Assembly (NCBI GenBank): GCA_910577885.1
Contig: CAJTNK010000001.1
Span: 37,577-101,576 of the forward strand
DNA length: 64,000 nucleotides
Source: an uncultured Rikenella sp.
Lineage (GTDB): Bacteria > Bacteroidota > Bacteroidia > Bacteroidales > Rikenellaceae
Direction of reading: 5' to 3'
The translations under genes were made by a program, and so were the position numbers. How positions within the stretch are numbered: the stretch's first letter is position 1; each line of letters starts with the position of its first letter. The notes under the pieces were generated by a model. That model saw only the letters and a program-made list of their open reading frames with translations, was not told the origin of the DNA and did no database searches. Below, piece by piece: positions 43,439-53,217 of the stretch.

Positions 43439-45016
43439 TCAGAACCGCGACAGCATCGGGTAGTCCAGCGAGAAGTGCAGCCCCACACTCTCCTTGAGCT
43501 GCTGCGCCTGCTTGATAATCAGATACCCGACGGCAATCATATTCCGCAGCTCGCACAGATTCTTGGACAGCGTCGACCGCCGGTAGAGATGTTCCGTCTC
43601 CTCGTAGATGATCTGCAAGCGGTGCATGGCCCGCTCCAACCGAATGTTCGACCGCACGATCCCCACGTAATTCGACATGATCTGCTGCACCTCGCGGAGA
43701 CTCTGCGTGATGAGCACCATCTCCTCCGGATGCGACGTCCCCTTGTAATCCCAATCGGGCAGCCCCTCTTGCAGCGACAGACCGCCGATCACCGACAGCG
43801 AATGCCGCGCGGCCTGTTCGGCATACACCACCGCCTCGATCAGCGAATTGGAAGCCAGCCGATTGGCCCCGTGCAAGCCTGTCGAAGCCGTCTCTCCGAC
43901 CGCATAGAGCCGCTTGATGGAAGTCTCGCCGTTCATATCCACCTTCACCCCCCCGCAGCAATAATGCGCCGCCGGAACCACCGGTATGAAATCCCGCGTG
44001 ATGTCGATCCCGATCGAGAGACACTTCTTATTGATATTCGGAAAGTGGTCGCGGGTCAGCTCCGGGTCCTTGTGCGTCACGTCCAGATAGACAAAATCCT
44101 CGCCCCGGGTCTTGAGTTCGTGGTCGATGCTCCGCGCCACCACGTCCCGCGGCGCCAGCGACCCCATCTCATGGTATTTCTGCATGAACTCCTTGCCGTC
44201 CTGCGTCCGCAGAATCGCCCCGAACCCGCGGATCGCCTCCGAAATCAGGAACGACGGCCGCTCGCCCGGATTATAAAGAGAGGTCGGGTGAAACTGGATG
44301 AACTCCATGTTCTCGATAATCCCCTTGGCCCGGTGCACCAGCGCAATCCCGTCGCCCGTCGATCCGGCCGGATTGGTGGTCGTGTGGTAGACGTTGCCCG
44401 TCCCCCCGGTGGCCAACACCGTCACCTTGGCCCGCACCGTGAAGACCTCCTGCGTATCGAGCTTCAGCACATAGGCCCCGTAACACTCCGTCCCGGGGAT
44501 CGACCGTTTGACCAGCTTCCCCAAGTGGTGCTGCGTCAAGAGGTCCACGGCAAAATGCTGCTCCAGGATCTCGATATTCGGGTGTTCTCTGATCCGGTCG
44601 ATCAGTCGATTTTCGATCTCGGCTCCTGTATAGTCCTTGTGGTGCAAGATCCGGTGTTGATGGTGTCCCCCCTCGCGAGCGAGTTCGTAGCGCCCGGCAT
44701 CTTCCGCCGACCGGTCGAAGTCCACGCCCCAGGCAATAAGCTGCCGGATCTGCTCCGGCGCGTTGCGCACCACCAGCTCCACCACCTCGCGGTTGTTCTT
44801 CCCCGACCCGCACACCATCGTATCCTCGATGTGCTGGTCGAAATCGTCCGGCGCATAGGTCACACTGGCAATCCCCCCCTGCGCATGGTAAGTGTTCGTA
44901 TCGTCCAGCCTGCTCTTGGTCACGAGCAGCACCCGCCCGTGGTCCGCCACCTTCAGGGCATAACTCAACCCGGCAATGCCCGAACCGATCACCAAAAAAT
45001 CGCACTCTCTATTCAT
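43439..45016 (-). CDS. nadB: L-aspartate oxidase
   Basis: A 525-residue FAD enzyme that oxidises aspartate to iminoaspartate in NAD synthesis; in anaerobes it can use fumarate as acceptor. The FAD-binding GSGIAGLS is at 11-18; DTNTYHAQGGIASV, HHHRILHHKDYTG, and the catalytic-site region PAAHYCCGGVKVD are present, along with the C-terminal helical domain. The start MNRECDFLVIG fits the family. A TAACTTTA sequence near 45062-45069 on the reverse strand may be its -7 box. The gene is divergent from the rnf operon across repeat copy G. Confidence 0.95.
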   Translation of the reverse strand: MNRECDFLVIGSGIAGLSYALKVADHGRVLLVTKSRLDDTNTYHAQGGIASVTYAPDDFDQHIEDTMVCGSGKNNREVVELVVRNAPEQIRQLIAWGVDFDRSAEDAGRYELAREGGHHQHRILHHKDYTGAEIENRLIDRIREHPNIEILEQHFAVDLLTQHHLGKLVKRSIPGTECYGAYVLKLDTQEVFTVRAKVTVLATGGTGNVYHTTTNPAGSTGDGIALVHRAKGIIENMEFIQFHPTSLYNPGERPSFLISEAIRGFGAILRTQDGKEFMQKYHEMGSLAPRDVVARSIDHELKTRGEDFVYLDVTHKDPELTRDHFPNINKKCLSIGIDITRDFIPVVPAAHYCCGGVKVDMNGETSIKRLYAVGETASTGLHGANRLASNSLIEAVVYAEQAARHSLSVIGGLSLQEGLPDWDYKGTSHPEEMVLITQSLREVQQIMSNYVGIVRSNIRLERAMHRLQIIYEETEHLYRRSTLSKNLCELRNMIAVGYLIIKQAQQLKESVGLHFSLDYPMLSRF

Positions 45017-45091
45017 ATATATATAATTATAGTGAGGTTGTAGTCTGCCTCTTGGAACGAGTAAAGTTACGCATTATTGCTGAAATTTTGC

Positions 45092-45099
45092 TACATTTG
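45092..45099 (+). promoter_or_regulatory. Possible promoter of the rseC-rnf operon (TACATTTG)
   Basis: Perfect TAnnTTTG match upstream of repeat copy G; if used, the whole palindrome would be transcribed in a leader of about 380 bases. No good -33 element. Confidence 0.4.
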
Positions 45100-45139
45100 C
45101 CCTCATTAATCGCAACGCGCACCCGCCGCGCACGTATCG

Positions 45140-45473
45140 TTTATTTGAATACGAATTCTTTAGCTACGAGCCGGGACTGCCGCTTTTTGGAAAAAGCGGC
45201 ACCAAAAACTTTTGAGCTAGCATACGCTATGTATGAGGCATCCGCAATCTAATGCTTTGAACCATTGATTGGGTCGGGGTTTCCGGCGGGCGCAATTCTT
45301 TTCGAGGATAACCCGCGCCCGCCGAGAAATCCCCGGCCCAAAGAAAGGGCCTCAAGGCTCTTGACTACGGCAGCCCATGGAATGCGACAGCATTCCCGAA
45401 AGTTTTTTTGGTTCTTTTTGTTCACAAAAAGAACAGTACCCTCCTGTTGCTAACGAACAGTTTTCGAAATAAA
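45140..45473. repeat. Palindromic intergenic element, copy G, between nadB and rseC-rnf
   Basis: A 334-bp element with outer arms TTTATTTGAATAC and GTTTTCGAAATAAA. Left mini-hairpin GCCGCTTTTT/AAAAAGCGGC, side hairpin TAGCATACGCTA, central stem GGGTCGGGG/CCCCGGCCC with inner GGCGGGCGC/GCGCCCGCC, side hairpin GGAATGCGACAGCATTCC and right mini-hairpin GTTCTTTTTG/CAAAAAGAAC. The right end stops 7 bases before the rseC ATG. Confidence 0.9.
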
Positions 45474-45480
45474 GAAAAGC

Positions 45481-45912
45481 ATGAGCCGTATAGTAAAAGA
45501 GACCGTTCGCCAGTCGGCCACCGTTCTTCGCGTCGAGGCTTCGACGATCGAAGTGGAGGTTTGTCGGCCGGAGGCGTGTGCGGCGTGCAAGGCTCGGGGC
45601 GTGTGCAGCGAGGGGGGAGGAGCGGGGAAACGGATGACGCTCGTCAACGACGGCCAGGGGTATGCGGTCGGGGAACGGATCACGCTGGTGCTGCGCCGGT
45701 CGGCGGGGCTCAAAGCGGTGGTGATCGCTTACCTGGTGCCGGTTTTCCTGATCGTGGGAGCGCTGCTGGCTTTTCAGGCGGCACAGGTGCGGGATACGGT
45801 TGCTGCACTGGCGACGCTGGGGATGGTAGGACTCTACTTTCTCAGCATCCGGCTGCTCCGGAGGCGGATCGACCGCGGAATGACCATCGAAATCGAAAAA
45901 GAAATCGAATAA
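45481..45912 (+). CDS. rseC: SoxR-reducing system protein RseC family
   Basis: A 143-residue inner-membrane protein. The N-terminal domain has the RseC cysteines in CRPEACAACKARGVCSEG; two transmembrane helices follow (AVVIAYLVPVFLIVGALLAF and AALATLGMVGLYFLSIRLL). RseC is encoded with rnf/rsx genes and helps keep SoxR reduced in E. coli; in Bacteroidota it precedes rnf and probably supports complex assembly or redox tuning. It starts 7 bases after repeat G and rnfB follows 6 bases after its stop. Confidence 0.9.
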   Translation: MSRIVKETVRQSATVLRVEASTIEVEVCRPEACAACKARGVCSEGGGAGKRMTLVNDGQGYAVGERITLVLRRSAGLKAVVIAYLVPVFLIVGALLAFQAAQVRDTVAALATLGMVGLYFLSIRLLRRRIDRGMTIEIEKEIE

Positions 45913-45918
45913 ACAAGC

Positions 45919-46857
45919 ATGAACGAAACGCTGATTTACACCATCGCGATTCTCGTAGGGCTGGGGCTGATAGCCGCTGTCGTGCTCTACTTCGTCGCGC
46001 AGAAATTCAAGGTCTACGAGGATCCGCGGATCGACCAGACCGAAGCGATGTTGCCGGGCGCCAATTGCGGCGGCTGCGGTTTTCCGGGGTGCCGGGGGAT
46101 GGCCGAAGCGTTGGTCAAACAGGACGATATTTCGGCCTTGTACTGCCCGGTGGGCGGGGCGGCGACGATGCAGAGCGTGGCGGAGTTCCTGGGCAAGGCG
46201 GTAGCCGAAAAGGAGCCGATGGTGGCGGTGGTCAGGTGCGGAGGGAGCTTCTGCAACCGGCCCAGAACCAATACGTTTAACGGAGCGCGGTCGTGCGCGG
46301 TCGAAGCATCGCTCTATGGCGGGGAGACGGGCTGTACGTTCGGCTGCTTGGGGAACGGCGACTGTACGCGGGTTTGTAACTTCGACGCCATCCATATGAA
46401 CCCGGAGACGGGGTTGCCGGAGGTGGACGAAGAGCGTTGTACGGCTTGCGGGGCGTGTGTCAAGGCGTGTCCGAAGCACATCATCGAGCTGCGCAAAAAG
46501 GGACTCAAAGGACGGCGCGTGTATGTGAACTGCGTCAACCAGGACAAAGGGGCGGTGACGCGGAAGGCTTGCACGGTGGGGTGTATCGGCTGCGGGAAGT
46601 GCGTGAAGACATGCCCGTTCGAGGCGATTACTTTGGAGAATAACCTGGCGTATATCGATCCGGCGAAGTGTCGGTTGTGCCGGAAGTGCGTGGCGGTTTG
46701 TCCGACGGGGGCGATCGTGGCGGTGAATTTCCCGACACCGGTACCGGCGGCGACGGGTTCTACACCGGCGACTCCGGCGGCACAACAAGAAACGACTGTT
46801 GCTGCGGCAACGCAGAAAACCAAAAATGCAACGGAAGGAGGCGAACAAAATGCTTAA
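45919..46857 (+). CDS. rnfB: Rnf complex subunit B (iron-sulfur)
   Basis: A 312-residue subunit that receives electrons from ferredoxin. One N-terminal transmembrane helix is followed by a 4Fe-4S domain ([20 protein letters not shown] with a later Cys), then ferredoxin-type pairs [24 protein letters not shown] and [12 protein letters not shown]. The C-terminal 35 residues are Ala/Thr/Pro-rich low complexity. Its end overlaps the rnfC start by 8 bases. It works with the vor-type enzyme encoded at 14.6-17.6 kb by using its reduced ferredoxin. Confidence 0.95.
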   Translation: MNETLIYTIAILVGLGLIAAVVLYFVAQKFKVYEDPRIDQTEAMLPGANCGGCGFPGCRGMAEALVKQDDISALYCPVGGAATMQSVAEFLGKAVAEKEPMVAVVRCGGSFCNRPRTNTFNGARSCAVEASLYGGETGCTFGCLGNGDCTRVCNFDAIHMNPETGLPEVDEERCTACGACVKACPKHIIELRKKGLKGRRVYVNCVNQDKGAVTRKACTVGCIGCGKCVKTCPFEAITLENNLAYIDPAKCRLCRKCVAVCPTGAIVAVNFPTPVPAATGSTPATPAAQQETTVAAATQKTKNATEGGEQNA

Positions 46858-48193
46858 GACTTTCAGACTGGGTGGCGTTCACCCGCACGACCATAAGATC
46901 AGCCGGAACGAATCCATTCGGGTATTCGATGTACCGGCTACGGTGACCATTCCGCTCGGGCAGCATATCGGTGCACCGGCGACGGCGACGGTTCAGAAGG
47001 GGGATAAGGTGCGTGTGGGGGATGTGATCGGGACGGCGACAGGGTTTGTATCGGCCAATATACACAGCTCGGTGTCGGGGACGGTAACGGCGGTGGAAGC
47101 GGCTTTGGACGGGGCCAATTTGCGGAAACCGGCAGTGACGATTGCGGTCGAGGGGGATGAGTGGAACCCGGAAATCGACCGGACGGATACTTTAGTTAAG
47201 GAGTGTACGCTGGAGCCGAAGGAAATTATTGCACGGATTGCTGCGGCCGGGATTGTGGGGCTCGGGGGGGCGACGTTCCCGACCCAGGTCAAGCTGTCGG
47301 TGCCGCCGGGGAAGACCGCTGAAATCTTGATTATCAACGGGGTGGAGTGCGAACCGTACTTGACGGCCGACTATCGGTTGATGATGGAGCGGGGAGAGGA
47401 GTTGCTTGTGGGGTGCGAGATTCTGATGCGGGCGCTGGGGGTAGAGGAGTGTGCGATCGGGATCGAAAACAACAAGCTGGAAGCGATCAAACACCTGAAG
47501 GGGATTTTGGCGGGGGGATCGTATCACAAGGGGATTCGTGTCGTGCCGCTGAAGATGCGCTATCCGCAGGGGGGGGAAAAGCAGTTGATCGCGGCTATTA
47601 CGCGACGGGAGGTGCCGAGCGGCGCGCTGCCGATCGATGTCGGGGCTGTGGTGCAGAACGTGGGGACGACCTACGCGGTGTACCAGGCGGTGCAGAAACG
47701 GCGGCCGATTGTGGACCGGGTGGTGACCGTGACGGGGAAAGGGTTGGGCCGGCCGTCGAATCTGCTGGTGCGGATCGGGACGCCGATCCATTTGTTGATA
47801 GAGGCCTGCGGCGGTATGCCGGAGGACACGGGGAAGGTGATTAACGGCGGACCGATGATGGGGCGCGCGATGGCCAACATCGAAGCGCCGGTGACGAAGG
47901 GGACTTCGGGGGTGTTGCTGATGTCGACCGGCGAGTCGATGCGGGGTCGGGAGATGCCGTGTATTCAGTGTGCGAAGTGCGTAGAGGCTTGTCCGATGGG
48001 TTTGGAACCGTACCTGATCTCAAAACTCTCGCGGTTGGGGATTTATGACCGGTTGGAACGGGAGCGCACGGCCGATTGTATCGAATGCGGTTGCTGCGCA
48101 TTTACCTGTCCGTCGAATTTGCCGCTCTTGGACTACATCCGGCTGGGGAAGGCGGAAACCCTGAAAATCATCCGGGCAAGACAAGTCAAGTAA
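46850..48193 (+). CDS. rnfC: Rnf complex subunit C (NADH-binding)
   Basis: A 447-residue peripheral subunit carrying the FMN and NAD(H) site, similar to Nqo1. Seen: N-terminal [28 protein letters not shown] glycine-rich nucleotide segment, [15 protein letters not shown], and two C-terminal 4Fe-4S motifs [12 protein letters not shown] and [12 protein letters not shown]. It lacks the long C-terminal extension of proteobacterial RnfC. Start ATG at 46850 overlaps rnfB; an upstream frame is discarded. Confidence 0.94.
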   Translation: MLKTFRLGGVHPHDHKISRNESIRVFDVPATVTIPLGQHIGAPATATVQKGDKVRVGDVIGTATGFVSANIHSSVSGTVTAVEAALDGANLRKPAVTIAVEGDEWNPEIDRTDTLVKECTLEPKEIIARIAAAGIVGLGGATFPTQVKLSVPPGKTAEILIINGVECEPYLTADYRLMMERGEELLVGCEILMRALGVEECAIGIENNKLEAIKHLKGILAGGSYHKGIRVVPLKMRYPQGGEKQLIAAITRREVPSGALPIDVGAVVQNVGTTYAVYQAVQKRRPIVDRVVTVTGKGLGRPSNLLVRIGTPIHLLIEACGGMPEDTGKVINGGPMMGRAMANIEAPVTKGTSGVLLMSTGESMRGREMPCIQCAKCVEACPMGLEPYLISKLSRLGIYDRLERERTADCIECGCCAFTCPSNLPLLDYIRLGKAETLKIIRARQVK

Positions 48194-48219
48194 CTCAATC
48201 TCAGAAACTTTTCAGACCA

Positions 48220-49218
48220 ATGAGCAATAGAATCGTAGCTCCTTCACCCCATCTTCATGGGGATTTCTGCACGCCGCGGATCATGCGCGACGTGGTGATC
48301 GCCTTGATTCCGGCTTTCGCATTTTCGGTGTTCATCTACGGGTGGACGGCGGTGTGGACGACCGGGATAGCGATCTTGTCTTGTATGCTGTTCGAGTGGT
48401 TCATCAGCCGGTTCTTGTTGCGGCAGGCGAATTGTACGCTGGGCGACTGGTCGGCGGTGGTGACCGGGACCCTGCTGGCGTTCAACCTGCCGGCGACGAT
48501 CTCACCTTGGCTGATTGTCTTAGGGGCATTGGTGGCGATCGGCATCGGGAAAATGTCGTTCGGAGGCTTGGGACGGAATCCGTTCAATCCGGCTTTGGTG
48601 GGGCGGGTTTTCCTGCTCATTTCGTTTCCGGTGCAGATGACCTCTTCGGCTTTTATTCCGACGGGGGGGCCGGTGCTCGATGCGTTGAGCGGGGCGACGC
48701 CGCTGGCCGTGGTGAAGGATGCCCTGAAAACCCATACGCCGGTGACGGAATTGATGCCCGATTTCGACCTCAGCGGCATGCTGCTCGGGTTCAAAGACGG
48801 ATCGATGGGGGAGATCGGGGCGGCCGCTTTGCTGTTGGGGGGACTCTATCTGTTGATTCGGCGCGTTATCTCGTGGCGCATTCCGGTTTTTGTCTTGGGG
48901 ACGATGCTGGTTTTTGCTGCGATTTTATGGCTGGTCGATCCGGCGCAATACATCAACCCGCTCTTCCATGTGTTGACCGGGGGGGCGCTGCTGGGGGCTA
49001 TTTTCATGGCCACGGACTACGTCACCTCGCCGATGAGCAAGCGCGGCCAAGTGATTTTCGCCATCGGGATCGGGGTGATTACCATGCTGATTCGCGTTTG
49101 GGGGGCTTATCCGGAGGGGATCTCGTTCGCCATCCTGATTATGAACGCGACGGTGCCGCTGATCAATATGTATGTGAAACCGAGCCGTTTCGGCGGGCGT
49201 AACCCTAAAAAGAAATAA
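48220..49218 (+). CDS. rnfD: Rnf complex subunit D
   Basis: A 332-residue inner-membrane protein with about nine transmembrane helices. The covalent FMN attachment motif SGAT is present with Thr160 in LDALSGATPLAVVKD. It is paired with RnfG in electron transfer across the membrane. The ATG at 48220 follows rnfC by 26 bases and gives the family's N-terminal PSPHLHGDFCTPRIM. Domain order and length are normal. Confidence 0.94.
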   Translation: MSNRIVAPSPHLHGDFCTPRIMRDVVIALIPAFAFSVFIYGWTAVWTTGIAILSCMLFEWFISRFLLRQANCTLGDWSAVVTGTLLAFNLPATISPWLIVLGALVAIGIGKMSFGGLGRNPFNPALVGRVFLLISFPVQMTSSAFIPTGGPVLDALSGATPLAVVKDALKTHTPVTELMPDFDLSGMLLGFKDGSMGEIGAAALLLGGLYLLIRRVISWRIPVFVLGTMLVFAAILWLVDPAQYINPLFHVLTGGALLGAIFMATDYVTSPMSKRGQVIFAIGIGVITMLIRVWGAYPEGISFAILIMNATVPLINMYVKPSRFGGRNPKKK

Positions 49219-49222
49219 GGCG

Positions 49223-50074
49223 ATGCAAAGTTCACTCAAGAATATGGTTATCGTACTGGGTACCATTACGTTGGTGGCCAGTGCGGCGGTCGGCGGGATC
49301 TACCTGCTGACCCAAGAGCCGATCGCGACTTCTCAGACCGCGAAAATCAACGGCGCTATTGCCCAGGTGGTTCCGGCGTTCGACAACCGGCCGGCCGAGG
49401 AGGCCGTTCGGCTGGCGGTCGGCGGAGGGGATACGACGACGGCTGCGGCGGCGAACCCCACTTTGCGGGAGACGCAGGCCGATACGATCACCGTCTATCC
49501 GGCCACGTTGAACGGCGAGGCGGTGGGGTATGCCGTGGAGACCTTCTCGAACAGCGGGTTCGGGGGACGGATGTCTCTGATGGTCGGTTTCCTGCCGGAC
49601 GGAACCATTCAGGATATCTCGGTCATCTCGCACAACGAGACACCGGGGCTCGGAGATAAGATTCAGAAAGAGAAGTCGAATTTCATTGAAACCAGGTTCG
49701 TGGGGAAAAATCCGGCCGATCCGGCTTTCCGGCTGGCGGTGACGAAAGACGGAGGGAGCGTGGATGCGATAACGGCTTCTACGATCTCGTCGCGGGCTTT
49801 CACGGGGGCGGTGAAACAGGCTTTCGAAGTTTGGCAGGCTTGGTTGAACGACCGGCCAGTGGAGGCTACTTCGGGGGCGACGGCAACGGCTGCAAGAGCG
49901 AAAAAACACGCATCGACGGCTCGAAAAACGAAACCGCAGGAGGCAGAAGAGGAGGATTTTGAATTCGATCCGAGTGCCGTGAAGGGGGCTCTGCCTTACG
50001 ATGCGTCCACCGGGGCGACCGCAACGGCGACCGGCGATCCGGACGCTGCAAATACTCAGAAAGGAGGGGAATAA
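49223..50074 (+). CDS. rnfG: Rnf complex subunit G, with C-terminal extension
   Basis: A 283-residue subunit with one N-terminal membrane helix and a periplasmic FMN-binding domain. The flavin-attachment motif is ITASTISSRA with Thr187 (Bacteroidota variant of SGAT). The domain normally ends soon after; here about 70 extra residues follow (from about 213), rich in Ala, Thr, Lys and Glu, containing SGAT again at 217-220 and TGAT at 263-266. The extension may be a flexible tail. It starts 4 bases after rnfD and rnfE follows 6 bases later. Confidence 0.92.
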   Translation: MQSSLKNMVIVLGTITLVASAAVGGIYLLTQEPIATSQTAKINGAIAQVVPAFDNRPAEEAVRLAVGGGDTTTAAAANPTLRETQADTITVYPATLNGEAVGYAVETFSNSGFGGRMSLMVGFLPDGTIQDISVISHNETPGLGDKIQKEKSNFIETRFVGKNPADPAFRLAVTKDGGSVDAITASTISSRAFTGAVKQAFEVWQAWLNDRPVEATSGATATAARAKKHASTARKTKPQEAEEEDFEFDPSAVKGALPYDASTGATATATGDPDAANTQKGGE

Positions 50075-50080
50075 CACACC

Positions 50081-50674
50081 ATGACAAAACTGCAACTGAT
50101 AACCAAAGGGTTGGTTAAGGAAAACCCGACTTTCGTCCTGTTGCTCGGGATGTGTCCTACGCTGGGGACGACGACCTCGGCGATCAACGGGATGAGTATG
50201 GGGATTGCGACGATGTTCGTTCTGATTATGTCGAACATCGTGGTTTCGCTGGTCAAGAGCGTCATTCCGGCGAAGGTGCGTATTCCGAGCTTTATCGTGA
50301 TTATCGCTTCGTTCGTGACGGTCGTTCAGCTGGTGATGCAGGCTTATGTGCCGGACCTGTACAGTACGCTGGGGGTGTTCATTCCGCTTATTGTGGTGAA
50401 CTGCATCATCCTGGGACGGGCCGAGGCTTTTGCCTCGAAACACGGGCCGTTCGCTTCGATGCTCGACGGCTTGGGGATCGGATTGGGCTTTACCTGCTCG
50501 CTGACCTTGCTGGGGATGGTGCGCGAGGTGCTGGGGTCGGGATCGATCTTCGGCGCGCGGTTCCTGCCGGCGGGGATGGACGGGATTCTGATTTTCGTGC
50601 TGGCGCCGGGGGCGTTTATTGCTTTGGGGTACCTGCTGGTCTTGTTTAACAAATTCACCGCCAAGTTGCGGTAA
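50081..50674 (+). CDS. rnfE: Rnf complex subunit E
   Basis: A 197-residue inner-membrane protein with six predicted helices, homologous to RnfA and to NqrD/E. The N-terminal LITKGLVKENPTFVLLLGMC has the conserved Cys and GMCPTLGTTTSA that place an iron centre between RnfA and RnfE. The end reads FIALGYLLVLFNKFTAKLR. It starts 6 bases after rnfG; rnfA follows 20 bases later. Confidence 0.94.
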   Translation: MTKLQLITKGLVKENPTFVLLLGMCPTLGTTTSAINGMSMGIATMFVLIMSNIVVSLVKSVIPAKVRIPSFIVIIASFVTVVQLVMQAYVPDLYSTLGVFIPLIVVNCIILGRAEAFASKHGPFASMLDGLGIGLGFTCSLTLLGMVREVLGSGSIFGARFLPAGMDGILIFVLAPGAFIALGYLLVLFNKFTAKLR

Positions 50675-50694
50675 CTATCTGATTCGGAAGCATT

Positions 50695-51267
50695 ATGGAA
50701 TTTTTTGTCATCATCATCAGCGCGATCTTCGTCAACAACGTCGTGCTGGCTCAATTCCTGGGGATCTGTCCGTTTCTGGGCGTCTCCAACCGAGTCTCCA
50801 CGTCGCTGGGGATGGGCGGGGCGGTTACCTTCGTGATGACCATTGCCGCCTTGGTGGTCTATCCGTTGCAATACGGCGTGCTGGTGCCGCTCGGGATCGA
50901 GTATATGCAGACCATTGTCTTCATTTTGGTCATTGCCGCACTGGTGCAGATGGTGGAGATCGTGCTCAAGAAGGTGAGCCCGGCGCTGTACCAGGCGTTG
51001 GGGATTTTTCTGCCGTTGATTACGACCAACTGTGCGGTGTTGGGGGTTGCGATTCTGCTGGTGCAGAAGAACTACAACCTGGCGGGGAGCGTGGTTTTCT
51101 CGGCGGCGACGGCTATCGGGTTTACGCTGGCTTTGGTGCTGTTCGCCGGGCTGCGCGAGAAGCTGGAGCTGGCCGATGTACCGCGGGCGTTCAAGGGGGT
51201 GCCGATCGCATTGATCGTAGCCGGGATCCTGGCGATGGCTTTTATGGGATTCTCGGGGCTGGTGTAA
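50695..51267 (+). CDS. rnfA: Rnf complex subunit A
   Basis: A 190-residue inner-membrane protein, six helices, inverted-topology partner of RnfE. Seen: [20 protein letters not shown] with the conserved Cys of the intramembrane 2Fe-2S site and [20 protein letters not shown] with the second. It ends the operon rseC-rnfBCDGEA; a terminator hairpin starts 31 bases after the stop. The full Rnf set is thus present and intact. Confidence 0.95.
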   Translation: MEFFVIIISAIFVNNVVLAQFLGICPFLGVSNRVSTSLGMGGAVTFVMTIAALVVYPLQYGVLVPLGIEYMQTIVFILVIAALVQMVEIVLKKVSPALYQALGIFLPLITTNCAVLGVAILLVQKNYNLAGSVVFSAATAIGFTLALVLFAGLREKLELADVPRAFKGVPIALIVAGILAMAFMGFSGLV

Positions 51268-51297
51268 AACGCCCTTTCTCGATTAAGAAGAATTCCG

Positions 51298-51348
51298 AAT
51301 CCCTATCCCCGCACGGTATTTCTTGCCCGGGGATGGGGATTTGTTTTT
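51298..51348 (+). terminator. Terminator of the rnf operon
   Basis: AATCCCTATCCCCG and CGGGGATGGGGATT with one G-U pair, followed by TTGTTTTT. Confidence 0.8.
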
Positions 51349-51370
51349 CCCGTCACGCCTCACCCGATCC

Positions 51371-52600
51371 ATGCTGAGCGACTCCTATTACACCCGACTC
51401 GAAGCCGACCTGGCCCGGTGGCAGGTCGAACCGCAGTCCTCTCTGTTGAGTGAATTCTTCTGCGTATTTGCGGGTCCGCAGGAAGAGCGGGCCGACGCCA
51501 TCAAACGCCGTGTAGCCGCCATTCTGGCAACCTACTTGGAGGGAATCTCCTACGCCCGGCTCCTTCGGACCGACGCTCAGATGCGCGGCACGACCTCGAT
51601 GGAGTGGTACGCCCAGTGGACCCGGTATGAAGATCCGGACACGTTGCTCACCGCCTCGATGTCCCCGGCCGAACGTCGGGCGGTACTGATTTTCGCGTCG
51701 TTCCACTGCAACGGCTACCTGCGTCAACGGGCGGTGCGGAAGCTGCCCGACTACCCGGCGACGCTTCCGTTCATCGCCCTGCGGCTATGGGACTGCGTAC
51801 CCGAAGTCCGTCGGGAGGCGGCACACGCTTTCGAGCGTCACCTCCCGCAAGCCACCGACCGGGAGGTCATCGAGACCTTGCCCCTGTTCCTCGGCCGACC
51901 GCAACGCGATACCGATCCGGCCTCTCTTCTGACGTTGCTCGAGCCGCGGCTGAACGGCAACAGGGCGTTGTTCGAGCAGATTTTGGCCGATCCGCTTCGC
52001 CGGGTGCGACAATTCGGGATCACGACCCTCCGGACCTTTCTTCCGACGCGGTGCAATGAGATGCTCAGCCACCGCCTGGCTTGCGAACCGGATCCCTATT
52101 TACGGCGACGGATCTTTCAAACGCTCCTCGACTCGGGACAGGATCTGGGATTCCTCTACGACCGCTTGCTCCGGGACAAATACCCGCCGAACCGCCTGTT
52201 GGCGTTGCAGTCGCTGCACAGGGACGATCCGGCGGCCGGCGAAACGATGGCCCGAAGTTTGCTGTTGGATAAAAACGCGAGGGTTCGATACGCGGCTCAA
52301 CAACTCGTGCTCCGTCACGAACCGGCATTCGACCTCCCAGCTTTTTACCGCGGACGGGTAGGGGAGTCTCCTTTGCTCGTACTGGCCGAGGTCGACGGGT
52401 CCTGGAGCTCCGAAGACACGCTCTGGATCGAACCGTTTTTGGACCACCCCCGACCGGCGATCTGCCGGGCGGCCATGGCCGCCCTCATGCGGATCGACCC
52501 GTGGCGCTACGTGTCGCGGATCCGGGCGATGCTGGACTCGCCGCAGCACGGCATCGCCAAAACGGCCGCCCGGCTGCTCCGACGGCTGCCGCTCTTGTGA
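51371..52600 (+). CDS. HEAT-repeat-like protein
   Basis: A 409-residue soluble, Arg/Leu-rich alpha-solenoid protein. Repeating helix pairs such as [80 protein letters not shown] and [20 protein letters not shown] fit HEAT or PBS-lyase-type repeats. No signal peptide is visible. Such proteins are scaffolds; the partner is unknown. The ATG at 51371 follows the rnf terminator. I recognise no closer family. Confidence 0.7.
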   Translation: MLSDSYYTRLEADLARWQVEPQSSLLSEFFCVFAGPQEERADAIKRRVAAILATYLEGISYARLLRTDAQMRGTTSMEWYAQWTRYEDPDTLLTASMSPAERRAVLIFASFHCNGYLRQRAVRKLPDYPATLPFIALRLWDCVPEVRREAAHAFERHLPQATDREVIETLPLFLGRPQRDTDPASLLTLLEPRLNGNRALFEQILADPLRRVRQFGITTLRTFLPTRCNEMLSHRLACEPDPYLRRRIFQTLLDSGQDLGFLYDRLLRDKYPPNRLLALQSLHRDDPAAGETMARSLLLDKNARVRYAAQQLVLRHEPAFDLPAFYRGRVGESPLLVLAEVDGSWSSEDTLWIEPFLDHPRPAICRAAMAALMRIDPWRYVSRIRAMLDSPQHGIAKTAARLLRRLPLL

Positions 52601-52640
52601 TGACACGACCCCCAAAAAAAATTGCTAAACTCACAACACC

Positions 52641-53141
52641 ATGGATACTTTTCTCTTCATCTGCTCGTTTATCGCCCTGGTGGTCGCCCTGATCGGTTCG
52701 ATCGTACCGGCCTTGCCCGGCGTACCGATCGCCTACCTGAGTCTGTGGCTGGGCCGGTGGAGCGGCTACGCGCCGTTCAGCGACCGTTTCATGTGGATCA
52801 TGGCCGGAGTATCGCTCGTCGTCTTCCTGGCCGACTATTTTCTGCCGCCGCTGATCCTCAAGAGGTTCGGCGGAAGCAAGGCGGCTACCTGGGGATCGAT
52901 CATCGGGATGTTGCTCGGGATGATCTTTACGCAGATCGGCATGATTATCGGGATGATCGTCGGCGCATTTCTGGGCGAGCTGGCCTACGCTCAAAAGTCC
53001 GGCTCCGATGCACTCCGGGCGGCTTTCGGCTCTTTTCTCGGCTTCCTGCTCGGCACGGGCCTCAAGCTGATGCTCTGCTTCTACATCCTCTACGAGTTGA
53101 TTGCCACCTGGTGGGGGAGTGCCCATTCCGCCGGCCTCTGA
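52641..53141 (+). CDS. DUF456 family membrane protein
   Basis: A 166-residue inner-membrane protein with glycine-rich hydrophobic hairpins: [60 protein letters not shown] and [20 protein letters not shown]. These repeated glycine-zipper helices are typical of DUF456. Function is unknown. It begins 40 bases after the HEAT protein stop and ends at a terminator shared with the convergent OmpH-like gene. Confidence 0.85.
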   Translation: MDTFLFICSFIALVVALIGSIVPALPGVPIAYLSLWLGRWSGYAPFSDRFMWIMAGVSLVVFLADYFLPPLILKRFGGSKAATWGSIIGMLLGMIFTQIGMIIGMIVGAFLGELAYAQKSGSDALRAAFGSFLGFLLGTGLKLMLCFYILYELIATWWGSAHSAGL

Positions 53142-53152
53142 CAAAATAGAAA

Positions 53153-53185
53153 CCGGGGCTTTCTCCACAGTGGAGAAAGCCCCGG
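53153..53185. terminator. Terminator shared by DUF456 and the OmpH-like gene
   Basis: CCGGGGCTTTCTCCAC and its perfect complement GTGGAGAAAGCCCCGG around one base; the reverse-strand tail TTTCTATTTTG suggests it mainly stops the OmpH-like transcript. Confidence 0.75.
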
Positions 53186-53217
53186 CACAAAGATTCTGTC
53201 AACGCCCCAGCGCGCGC

